Shown here: piece after piece, positions 12,690-21,955 of the stretch
Position numbering within the stretch: position 1 is the first letter of the stretch
Layout of the letters: each line of letters opens with the position of its first letter
NCBI GenBank assembly: GCA_032718475.1
Contig: JAUCBJ010004188.1
Location: forward strand, 54,309-118,308
Reading direction: 5' to 3'
Length of the DNA: 64,000 nt
From: Nemertoderma westbladi
Lineage: Eukaryota; Xenacoelomorpha; Nemertodermatida; Nemertodermatidae
The notes under the pieces: model-generated
Databases searched by the model: none
The model's input: only the letters and a program-made list of their open reading frames with translations
What the model was told of the DNA's origin: nothing
Made by a program: the position numbers and the translations under genes

Positions 12690-13830
12690 TCAAGTTTCAA
12701 CTTTAGGCAGATTGTAAATAACAAAATTTCCAGAAAATGATCACTTTCAGATCCACCCTCTACCTGCGGACTGGTGAAATGCAGACGGCGCTGCAGTTTG
12801 GTAAAGATGGGGTTTATGGTGAAGTAAAATGCCTGCCTTTCAAGTTTCAGCTTAAACAGATTGTCAATAACAAAATTGATGTAGATGTTCACATTCAGAC
12901 ATTTCACCCTCTAGCGGTAGACTGAAGAACTGTGGACGACTCTGGGACTCCGTAAAGATACAGAATATGCTGTAGTAGATTCTTGCCAAGTTCCAGCTCA
13001 ATAGGATTAAAAAGAACCAAATGGGATGAGGTGTTCACTATCAGATATGTCGCCCTCTAGCGGCAGATGGGGGACTGTATACAACTCTGTGACTCCGTAA
13101 AGGTACAGCCTATGCTGTAGTAGATGCCTACCAAGTTTCAGTCTAAACCGTTAGTAAATAACAAAGTTGGAGAAGATGTTAACTTTCAGACATTTCACCC
13201 TCTAGCGGTAGACTGGGGAAGTGAATAGGATTCTGCAACCCCGTAAAGATACAGCCTATGATGTAGTAGATACCAACCAAGTTTCAGCTCAAAATGATTA
13301 AAAAGAACCAAATGGGATGAGGTGTTCACTATCAGATATGTCGCCCTCTAGCGGCAGATGGGGGGACTGTATACAACTCTGTAACTCCGTAAAGGTACAG
13401 CCTATGCTGTAGTAGATGCCTACCAAGTATCAGTCTAAAAGGATTGTAAATAACAAAGTTGGAGGAGATGTTAACTTTCATACATTTCGCCCTCTAGCGG
13501 CAGACGCGGGTAATGTAGACAACTCTGCGCGACTCAGTAAAGATATAGCCTATGCTGTAGTAGATGCCTACCAAGTTCAGTCTAAATGGATTATAAATAA
13601 CAAAGTTGGAGAAGATGTTAACTCTCAGACATTTAGCCCTCTAACGGTAGACTGGGGAACTGTGGACAACTCAGTGACTCCGGAAATATACAGCCTATGC
13701 TGCAGTATATAGCTACCAAGTTTCAGCTCAAAAGCATTAAAAACAACCCAATGAGATCAGGTTTTCACTATCGGACAATTCGCCCTCTAGCGGCAGATTG
13801 GGGAACTTCAGACGGCTCTGAGTATTACGT
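12690..13830. repeat. 146-bp tandem core repeats
   Basis: The landmark CCCTCTAGCGG (with small changes) begins at 12907, 13053, 13198, 13344, 13490, 13637 and 13783, giving spacings of 146, 145, 146, 146, 147 and 146. A diverged earlier copy lies near 12757. Two monomer types largely alternate. One contains AACAAAGTTGGAGAAGATG; the other contains AAGAACCAAATGGGATGAGG. Together they make a dimer of about 292 bp. Each monomer also carries CCGTAAAGATACAGCCTATG. Confidence 0.9.
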
Positions 13831-14576
13831 TGCAACGAGTTAGGGCGAGACCTATCTAACGAGCTATAGTAAGCGAGATTTCATCGAGATTAGATGTATA
13901 ATATTAGATAAAATAATAATACAGTAAGTATAGGCCTACAGAAATAATTATTTTACTTTTAATATTCATAACAGTAAAACAAAAATGTTATAAACCTCTC
14001 CTTCCATGCAGCCAATGATTGAGAAAGCAGAATTACTCTGAGCAATTCGCAACAGACAACCCAAACCCACCCCACCCCAATCAACACTCCAGCCTGCTTG
14101 CTCCTTATCTGTGCCCAGCCAGCTAGCTGCGATTTCAATAATCACCTTAACGTTGCTATGATACAGAAAAAAATCCTTCCCTATTCACTACAGCACTAAG
14201 AATAGGCCAATTCGATCGTGCTTGGCGAATATGACATATTTATACACTATTTGATTTTTAATCAATAAATAATCATACATATTTATATTAAACACTCGAA
14301 TAAAATAAATACTTTGTGAGAATGGGACATGGCGAATCTACTCATGTTAATTTGATACCAGATGGGATAAATGTTACCCCTCTAAATAATTAATTACCGA
14401 TAGAAGAACCGAAATAATTCGATACATTTCGCCCGAACGAACACAAAATACGCATTCACGCAAGCAAACGCGTAAAATTAGCCTCGAGATTGCGATAGTT
14501 TACGTGCTCAGGACGAGAGCTTTCGATCGATGTATCATTTGCTCAGATTGGTGCATGTGTGTCGGAGCGTATAGCT

Positions 14577-14641
14577 TGGACAGACTCACAGACTCATAGA
14601 CTCACAGACCCACAGACTCACAGACTCACAGACAGACAGAG
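14577..14641 (+). repeat. CAGACTCA microsatellite
   Basis: A short degenerate run of CAGACTCA and CAGACAGA units, just before the presumed terminus of the Helentron-like element. Confidence 0.85.
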
Positions 14642-14665
14642 GATATTTATATATATAGATTAAGA

Positions 14666-15394
14666 TTATGGTGGTTAAAAATCGAAAAATAGGCAATGTC
14701 ATAATTTTATATATTATTGGAGGGTAAATAACGAAATAAGACGTTTAAATAAATCAGCAATAATAATTGTGAAAATCAAATATTATAATATTTTAATATT
14801 TATCACTCGCATTCTCTCAGTTTAGATGCAAAGTGTGTGATTGACTTCAAAACAATATACCCACCGTAGGCCTGCTTTCTTGCTTTCTTACATTGTTATT
14901 TAAATTGGATTTAAATAACAATAATTTATAAATTTATTTGGGTGGATAAATTACTGAAAAGACACATGAACATTTTTCGTTTATTACCTGCGATCAATTC
15001 AATTATTTTAAATATTATAGATTTGTAATTCTTTTTCGTTATATTTACCCGCCAATCAGAAATTTGTTTACACCAAAATTTATTGTTGGTGGGTAAATAC
15101 CGAATTAGTGCCCGTTAAGCTAGTGAGTTTTTTGGCGGGTAGTCGCTGATGTGAGTTTCGTTCGAAGTTGTCAACTTTTCAAATATTTCCTCACATCTTT
15201 CAGCTGCTATAAGCAAAGCTTTCTGATCTATTAAGTTCGATTCAGATCATGAAGATGTCGAATGTAACTATAACTAACCAATATAGGCCAACGAATATAA
15301 ATAAGAAATAAACAGTTCGGATTCCGGAAATCCTGCCAGATTATGTGCTGCGAGAACGGTCTTGGTACCACAATCATCAAGTTGTAACATGATA
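14666..15394. other. No gene seen
   Basis: AT-rich intergenic DNA with short ATTTAAAT-type inverted repeats (for example TTATTTAAATTGGATTTAAATAA near 14896-14918). No coding frame or RNA gene was recognised. Confidence 0.5.
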
Positions 15395-15818
15395 AGACCA
15401 GCATCAGACCACCTCATCCACCCGGGTGACCATCAGACCACCTCATCCACACAGGTGACCATTAGACCACCTCATCCACCCACGTGACCATTAGACCACC
15501 TCATCCACCCAGGTGACCATTAGACCACCTCATCCACCCACGTGACCATTAGACCACCTCATCCACCCAGGTGACCATTAGACCACCTCATCCACCCAGG
15601 TGACCATCAGACCACCTCATCCACACAGGTGACCATTAGACCACCTCATCCACCCACGTGACCATTAGACCACCTCATCCACCCACGTGACCATTAGACC
15701 ACCTCATCCACCCAGGTGACCATTAGACCACCTCATCCACCCAGGTGACCATCAGACCACCTCATCCACCCAGGTGACCATCACACCACCTCATCCACCC
15801 AGGTGACCATTAGACCCC
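15395..15818 (+). repeat. 29-bp minisatellite array
   Basis: About 14 units of 29 bp with the core AGACCACCTCATCCACCCA followed by GGTGACCAT. Variants are CACGTGACC for CAGGTGACC, CACACAGG for CACCCAGG, and CATCAG for CATTAG. The variants recur in a patterned order, which suggests block duplication. Confidence 0.95.
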
Positions 15819-15852
15819 CACATCCGAATCGGATAATATTATTATTTTACGT

Positions 15853-16025
15853 CATTTTTCCACTTGATTGTGGAACAAGGACGGCTATCGCAGCATAGAA
15901 TCTGACAAATCATTGTGAGTGTCGAACGCCGAAAGTATACGCAATCGATGAGAATACAGACAATAGTTACCGTTGTCGCGTCGTGTGTTCAATTGGATCA
16001 GGCAGGACAACTCTGCACAGACAAA
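15853..16025 (+). repeat. Dispersed repeat, copy 2
   Basis: Homologous to 3333-3500 in the same orientation: TTTTTCCACTTGATTG, then GGACGGCTATCGCAGCAT, then GAGAATACAGAC. It starts within about 35 bp of the end of the 29-bp minisatellite. Confidence 0.8.
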
Positions 16026-17869
16026 AACTTCATTAGTCTGTTTTCCCAGAGATTTATCATTATCTGAGAATCTCATCTTTATTCTTTATGGGCACCAGAA
16101 GTTCTACAAAGTTTCGTTGTTGTTCAGAGTTGTTAGCACATTGACTGAAACAGTAACGTAAAGAATCAGTTTTTCTTCTTGAAAATAATCACGCAGTCAG
16201 TAAGTAACTTGTTTCAAATAAACCTGCTTCCCTGATTCACTTTCACCTTTCTTTCACAAAGATTAAACATAAAATTTAAAATATTTAATTAAATTTTTTA
16301 CATTTTTTACTTTGAGTGTAAAGTATTACTTTCTGATCCGAATATGTAATAATATATACCATACGGTATATTATATTACTGAACTGAATCGTTATATTTT
16401 GGGTTTGTTTATTTGATTATAGAGATATAATATGATGAGCCAGGTATTTATTAATTTTAGCCTATAAGTCCTAATTGCCTATAATATATGTTATTCCAAA
16501 ACTGTATTAATATGTATTGAACAGTTGAAGCGGGATTTTAAATTCTTATGCGTCAATATACTGTAGGAGCTTGATTTACCATCATGTCGTATTTATATTA
16601 TCATATTTATGTGCGTTATTATTGTACCTACAGTACCTACTTTACGAGTAAATTATGATGGGTTATTGGACAGTTTGCGGTGCTAAAATTACCTAAATCA
16701 AAATGTGCTGTCAATAAATATCTTTATTTGAATAAAGGCTCTTTTTATGACTAATATTTTTGAAATTGAGTTAATTAATCTAACTTTTTTTCACTAATTT
16801 CCAGAAAATTAGTTAAAACAAGTATTTTTTTCATCTTATTTTAGCTCACTGTAGCTAGCTCAAAAATCTTCCGTCTGTACAGTACCGGTACTTGTACACG
16901 GTAACACAATTAGTAGGCATACTGTAGTACTGTACAGTACAGCAGTACTGTACAATTTGAATACTGTAATTGGTGATTGGTAGTTGATAGACCTTTCTCA
17001 TCCTTAGATCCTACAGAATGGCTGTTAGCAGTACCGGACCTGGTGGTAGGCCTAAATATTGACGATCTGTACGTGCTCGAAAATTTGAATGAGCAAGATG
17101 ACGCGATGTTTTCGGAGCTACTGACTCAGAAATCTTAGGATATCTATCTGAAAGCGTGGGCAGCATTAATATAGTATTATACGTCGTAAACAATGATAAC
17201 GCTGGTGATTTTTTTTATTCAAATAAAACAATATATTCGATATAAAAACGTAACGGAAATCACTATTTTCCACACATTTTCTTTAGAAAAATACTGTTAT
17301 TCTGCCCTCGTGTGTTGAGTTTTCCACTCGTTGGCATTTTAACACTCGCTTTGCTCGTGCTAAAACCTGCCAACTTGACTTATCTGTCGGTATTATTTAA
17401 ACTTTAACTTCAAATTTAATCTTTTTAAACTATTAATAACAGCTCTTGTTTCGAGGTAGACGTAATAGCGGGAGAGCAGTTTGTAAAAAGTTACTCGTTA
17501 GGTGCTGTAATGTCTACGTTACTTCTACAATGAATTTGTATCTGTAATTTAAAAAACTTAATGCAGTATATAAATTACTGTAAGAGATCCTACTGTTTAC
17601 TACTACAGTATAATGCAGTATGTTGTTATAATGGACGACTGTATATAACAACTCGTTGTCAATATTAACTGCGTTAAGAAAAATAGGATGTACAGTATTC
17701 TACAGTGTTACATACAAACGCACTATTTACCCATCATACTGTATATGCACCCAACCGAGATCGATTACCCCCTAGGGGATATTTCCCCCTCAACAGTTTA
17801 CAACAGAACGAATATTCTGTATACGAGAAACGTGAATCAATAAAGCAGAAACGGAACTCCAAGGAATGA
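16026..17869. other. No gene seen
   Basis: AT-rich DNA with simple-sequence character. A cluster of GTAC/CAGTACTG palindromes lies near 16878-16955 (CTGTACAGTACCGGTAC, CTGTACAGTACAGCAGTAC). No supportable gene. Confidence 0.5.
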
Positions 17870-18125
17870 GGAAGCTAGCGAATAATGTTGGTGCGATTAA
17901 ACAATTGTTGGGTTAGAAACAATAATTGAGTAAAAGTGGTTAAAAGGTTCGACGAAAATATTCGTCGAAAAAAAAAGAAATGGAAAGAAGCACTTGTTGC
18001 TTTATTGTTCATGGTATCATTGTTTAATTATAAAATACCATTGAATGCAAACTTAATATACGGACGCAATAAAAATTAATCCCTCTCCAGGGGAAATTGG
18101 ACGCAAATAGCAGTTGATTACTCTC
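17870..18125. repeat. Dispersed repeat related (inverted) to 58785-59035
   Basis: Contains GTTGGTGCG followed by ACAATTGTTGGG near 17888-17913, and GGACGCAATAAAAATTAATC followed by CCTCTCCAGGGGAAATT near 18061-18100. Reverse complements of both blocks occur in the opposite order at 58785-59035. This is a moderately diverged dispersed element, probably a MITE-like repeat. The GGACGCAA motif also recurs elsewhere as TTGCGTCC next to poly-C tracts. Confidence 0.7.
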
Positions 18126-18260
18126 AAAAATAAAACTGTAACCTGTTCTATTGTGTTTAGTTTATTGTTTTGGTTAAAATAACGTGCCACTGTAACCTGC
18201 TCCTTTCCCTAAATTAAGAATTTGACATTGAGGCGGGATATTAATTCGCCAAGATGGGAT

Positions 18261-18295
18261 TTGCGTCCAGTTCCCCCCCCCCCCCCCCCCCCCCC
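18261..18295 (+). repeat. TTGCGTCCAG plus poly-C tract
   Basis: TTGCGTCCAG at 18261-18270 is followed by TT and 23 consecutive C residues (18273-18295). The same decamer precedes a 13-C tract at 46513-46525 and a short C-rich stretch after 58827. Confidence 0.9.
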
Positions 18296-19419
18296 TACCC
18301 TGTATCAAAAATTTTACGAGGATCTGAATTTACACTTTAAAAAAATGGAAATTATTTATTTTAATGTATATTTTAATTAAAGAAATAAAAATCAGTGATT
18401 TAAAGTCCTACTCAATCACTAAAATTAATTAGTGAAGAAAGTCTTTCTCTCACTAACACTTAGTGAAGGAAAGCAAAATTATTGCTATGCTGTAGTTAGC
18501 GAAAGTTTAACTTGCTTCCATTCCATTCTTGATAAATGAATAACCTTGATTTGGCATTTCCAACTTGACAAAGAAAACTTTAATTTACATGTCAATTGCG
18601 TAAACTAATCAATTTCGCGTAGAACAAGTGACTTTATTCAATTACTAATAGGCTGAGCGAGGTAAATTATTTTTGCCCACAAATTCCGATCCATTGTTGT
18701 TTTTTTGAAGCAGTTGGTTGAGTAGTCAGTCATTCAGAAAAATTCCTTCAAAAATTTCGTCGTGGGGAAAATTTTTTGCAGACCCTTAAACATAGCAACG
18801 GAGATCTTTTGCATAACTACGTCTATCATGTAATAGCTATCGCTTTGAAATTATAGCTGATCGGTGTATCAGATGTATCTAGTTTACTGGTCAATAAATT
18901 TTTTTTTAGACCATAGCAACCAGGTGAAAAATGACTATAAAGTTAGCAACTTTTACAATGTGCTTAACAACGGCCCTTTCGCTGGTTCCAGCAACTTCCA
19001 AACGACTTCTAGACCGACTATAAGGAACAATATACAAATATTTTCATTTTCTGTCTTAAATAGCAACTGGTCAAATGTGCATAGCAACGAGCTAATTAGG
19101 GTCACAGAAACTTCGAACTAATGCCTGCACCCAATATATTGATAATGTCGAACAATATACACTCATTTTATGTTATGTTATGTTATGAGGCTTGTTGATT
19201 ATCCTGTCCTGATTACGGAAGCCACTACTACATACTACTATAATTGAACTGCTGCATTAAAGGTGAACATTGAGATGCTATGCTTTGCTTATGCAGGCTT
19301 GAAAAATAAAAACTTTTGCCACCGCCATTCAATCCACAATTGGCATGACTAATGCAGCGTGCATTAAGAATGCTATGCCGGCTTATCAATAAAATTGCAG
19401 CATTGCTCAAGTGTCAAGA
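18296..19419. other. No gene seen
   Basis: AT-rich DNA. Several CATAGCAAC motifs occur between 18790 and 19090 (CATAGCAACGGAG, CATAGCAACCAGG, CATAGCAACGAGC). No convincing coding frame. Confidence 0.5.
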
Positions 19420-21030
19420 GGCGGCTTTGTTCAAGCTTGGGGGGAACCACTGAGACACCTGGAATGATTATTGTACTTGACCTATATCAGGTCAGGTATT
19501 CTAGGTTATTGATCAAGAAAACTTTCCACCTCCATGCAGCAAAAAGGAGGTGTCACCTGTGGCTGCAGACCCTCTTACTAAGGACAAATCTGGTCCTGTA
19601 ACTAGGACCCCCTTCGTTCTGGGATAGGGGCGCCTTTGGTCCTGGATTAAGGACCCATATACTTGGCTGCAGGGGTATATGGGCTGGCCAGGCAGATGGT
19701 GATCTACCAATGGCTGGTCAGGAGAAGAGTGTTCTCATGTCCAATTGAGTGCACTTCACTGCGACCAGCACCTGGCAGCAGGGGTACAGGGCATGGCCCA
19801 GCTGATTAGCTGCACAGCCAATGGTGGGTCATGTGCATCAGAGTAGGTATGGGTGATGCGCCCAAAAATATGACTACACGGCGACACCAACCCTGTGGGT
19901 TGGCAAACCAGTGTGTGGTATTTGCCCCGAGAGCTGACTCGGCAGAAAAGCACCCCCCCCAACCCCCACTATGGATTACATTAGTAATGCGGAGGTCCGG
20001 CCACTAGAGGCCAGTGGAACTACCGGACACATTAGGTCTCACAGGCGTCAGTTATCTCCTGACCGGCTACCAGTCTCACCCCCTACTGGAAAGAGAGCTG
20101 TCAACAATTTTGTGAGTCCCTTTACTGATGACCTTTCGGGCCCAAACCCTAGGTCACCAGGGAGGCCAGATTGTGAAGGGGAGAGGGATTCTGGAGTTTG
20201 AGGTTCTGTCTGATTAAGGACATGGGGGGGGGGGGGGGCGGTTTGCGACTTGCCCTGGCATCAGAAGATAATAGTGACAATGGTGGAATTGGTCTATTGA
20301 TGAATCCAACTGCACATGCAGCATTGGACAAAATATACAAAATCTCTAACCTCATCAACCGTTGCCACTTCTCATGTTCTGGAAGACTGGCTAAGAAGTT
20401 TCCTGTATATAAATTGCAGGTAAATTGCGGACATACGAGGTATCAGATAGTATTTACAGGTCTATCTTTTACCTGAGCCGCTAGCTGAATGGTTTGAGCG
20501 TCAGACTTCCAACCCAGAGGTCACCCGTTCGATCCCACCTGGACATCATTGCCGACTTTGCAAAAGCTGTGCTCAAGAAAAAGTTATAATAAATCTCTGG
20601 ATGGCACATTCACAAGAATGCTACGCCGGGTTCATTGTATCAATTACAATGCACACATCTCCTAACACACACATCTCCTAACACCTCCACTATATAACAT
20701 TGGAGGTGTCTCATTGGTTCCCCCAAACTTGACACTAGAACAAAATTGCCTCCACTTTGCAGGACATTGCTTTCGCCGTGAGGACCAGCCAGTGCATAAT
20801 CTTGTACTTTGGCAGCCTCATGGAGTGAATAAGCATGGTGGACAGTCCATGACTTTCTTGAGACGTATCTTAAAGGACACTGGCCTTGAAGATGCGGATG
20901 ATCTAGCAAATTTCATGGGTGATAGGGAGTTGTGGCGGCGCAATTTTGTCGACAAGCCGGCACAGCATTCTTAAAAATGCAGCTGCAATGCAGCATGCCG
21001 ATCCTAGTAGTAGTACAATAGTAGTAGTAA
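19420..21030 (+). mobile_element. RTE-like LINE remnant, copy 1
   Basis: From 20195 the sequence matches the better preserved copy at 59450 onward (GATTAAGGACATGGGG, then the start of an endonuclease-like frame) as far as about 20400. It then jumps to the 3' end of the element (20596-20973), whose C-terminal frame is shared with 60743-61095. The intervening endonuclease and reverse transcriptase are deleted, and a SINE lies at the junction. The 3' tail is a run of TAG units at 21004-21030. The 5' part (19420-20195) carries an open frame from 19971 (76 codons) and may be 5' UTR or N-terminal sequence. Its left boundary is a guess. Confidence 0.7.
20474..20595 (+). mobile_element. tRNA-derived SINE
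   Basis: A pol III A-box-like TAGCTGAATGG (20479-20489) and a B-box-like GTTCGATCCC (20527-20536) have tRNA-like spacing. A non-tRNA body follows and ends in AAAAAGTTATAATAAA. The stems do not make a convincing functional tRNA. It lies exactly at the break where the surrounding LINE loses its middle. Confidence 0.65.
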
Positions 21031-21063
21031 CTCAAATAAAAATCAACTCCACAAATTTGCCCT

Positions 21064-21180
21064 GAGATAGATAGATATGTAAACATTAACAAATACACCA
21101 AATAATGTATAGGTAGGCCTATTGTCCAACATAACTCCTATACCAGTAAAAATTTGCAGCTTATTTCCAAGGGGGAAGAA
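21064..21180 (-). mobile_element. 5'-truncated LINE 3' tail, copy 1
   Basis: Read on the minus strand, this is a 3' untranslated segment containing TTTGGTGTATTTGTTA and ending in ATCTATCTATCTCA. It is homologous to 21819-21955 in the same orientation. The tetranucleotide tail suggests target-primed insertion of a LINE other than the RTE-like one next door. Confidence 0.6.
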
Positions 21181-21399
21181 GTTTTGAAGGGATTTACTCC
21201 AACTGAACAAAATACGAATAATTAACATACAGTAAGTTAGAAAAGCCAGGGGGATTTCAATCATGTCGACGAACTTTTGACTGTACTGGCGTATCCGTAT
21301 TTTTTGATAGTTTTTATGGATATTTAAAGTCATAAAGGTGAAAGCCAACTTTGGGGTCAGACATAGAATTGGAAGTATTAATAAGTTATAATAATTAGT
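21181..21399. other. Unique spacer
   Basis: AT-rich sequence between the LINE tail and the first unit of the 36-bp satellite. It may be the upstream continuation of the LINE, but I recognise no motif. Confidence 0.4.
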
Positions 21400-21426
21400 T
21401 TGGGAGCCACAGGGTTGGAGGGAAGT

Positions 21427-21720
21427 CCGGACAATTGCGACCCGGACAATGGCGACCCGGACAATTGCGACCCGGTCAATTGCGACCCATGTTTTCAAAT
21501 AAAAATTATGGGTCGCAATTGTCAATGATATACAATGATATTTATCAATGATATACATTACATCTTTATATCTGGATCCGGACAATTGCGACCCGGACAA
21601 TCGCGACCCGGTCAATTGCGACGCATCAATTTTTTCTTAAATTATGGGTCGCAATTGACCGGGTCGCAATTGTCCGGATCGCAATTGTCCGGGTCGCAAT
21701 TGTCCAGGTCGCAATTGTTA
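21427..21720. repeat. Foldback array of GGACAATTGCGACCC units (locus 2)
   Basis: Four direct units (21427-21489) are followed by a loop of about 22 bp, then one inverse unit near 21512-21525. A 50-bp spacer with ATGATATACA repeats comes next, then three direct units (21576-21622), a 23-bp loop, and five inverse units (21645-21719). The order is the same as in the compact block of locus 1 at 2414-2645. A GGTCAATT variant even occupies the last direct position at both loci. Flanking DNA on both sides is 36-bp satellite. GGACAATT and the closing CCC are shared with locus 1; the inner four bases differ in nearly every unit. Confidence 0.9.
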
Positions 21721-21818
21721 ACATCGGTTGGAGGTAGTGTAGGAGCTACATGGTTGTAAGAGGTTGGAGTTGGTTTGGGAGCCACAGGATTGGAAGAGGT
21801 TGGAGGTAGTGTAGGATA

Positions 21819-21955
21819 TATAGATAGATAGATTTATTTATACATTATGTAAAAATAATAACAAATACACCAAACAATGTACCGATAAAAAGGTACTGTC
21901 AAACATAACATATAGGATTACCCCTAAAGCTTTGCAGCTTATTTCCAAGGGGGTC
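21819..21955 (-). mobile_element. 5'-truncated LINE 3' tail, copy 2
   Basis: Homologous to 21064-21180 in the same orientation, including GCAGCTTATTTCCAAGGGGG and the TAGATAGATAGAT tail. It interrupts the 36-bp satellite, whose units continue on both sides. Confidence 0.65.

Larger units (their letters stand above)
12545..14665. mobile_element. Helentron-like non-autonomous element (HINE/pearl type)
   Basis: The parts occur in the order described for Helentron-associated elements and bivalve pearl elements. First comes a GC-rich hairpin near one end (12549-12588). Then comes a central tandem array of 145-147-bp monomers ending near 13830, a non-repeated stretch, and a short tandem of CAGACTCA/CAGA motifs (14577-14641). 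The element closes with GGATATTTATATATATAG (14641-14658). It encodes no protein, so it would need a helicase from elsewhere. The assignment rests on architecture only; no sequence match was run. Exact ends are uncertain because such elements make no target duplication. Confidence 0.65.

Noticed and set aside
15395-15818. CRISPR-like array (regular 29-bp repeats)
   Set aside because: Units are directly adjacent with no unique spacers and the context is an animal genome; it is a minisatellite.
20474-20541. Functional tRNA gene
   Set aside because: A- and B-box motifs are present, but acceptor and anticodon stems do not pair well and a SINE body follows.
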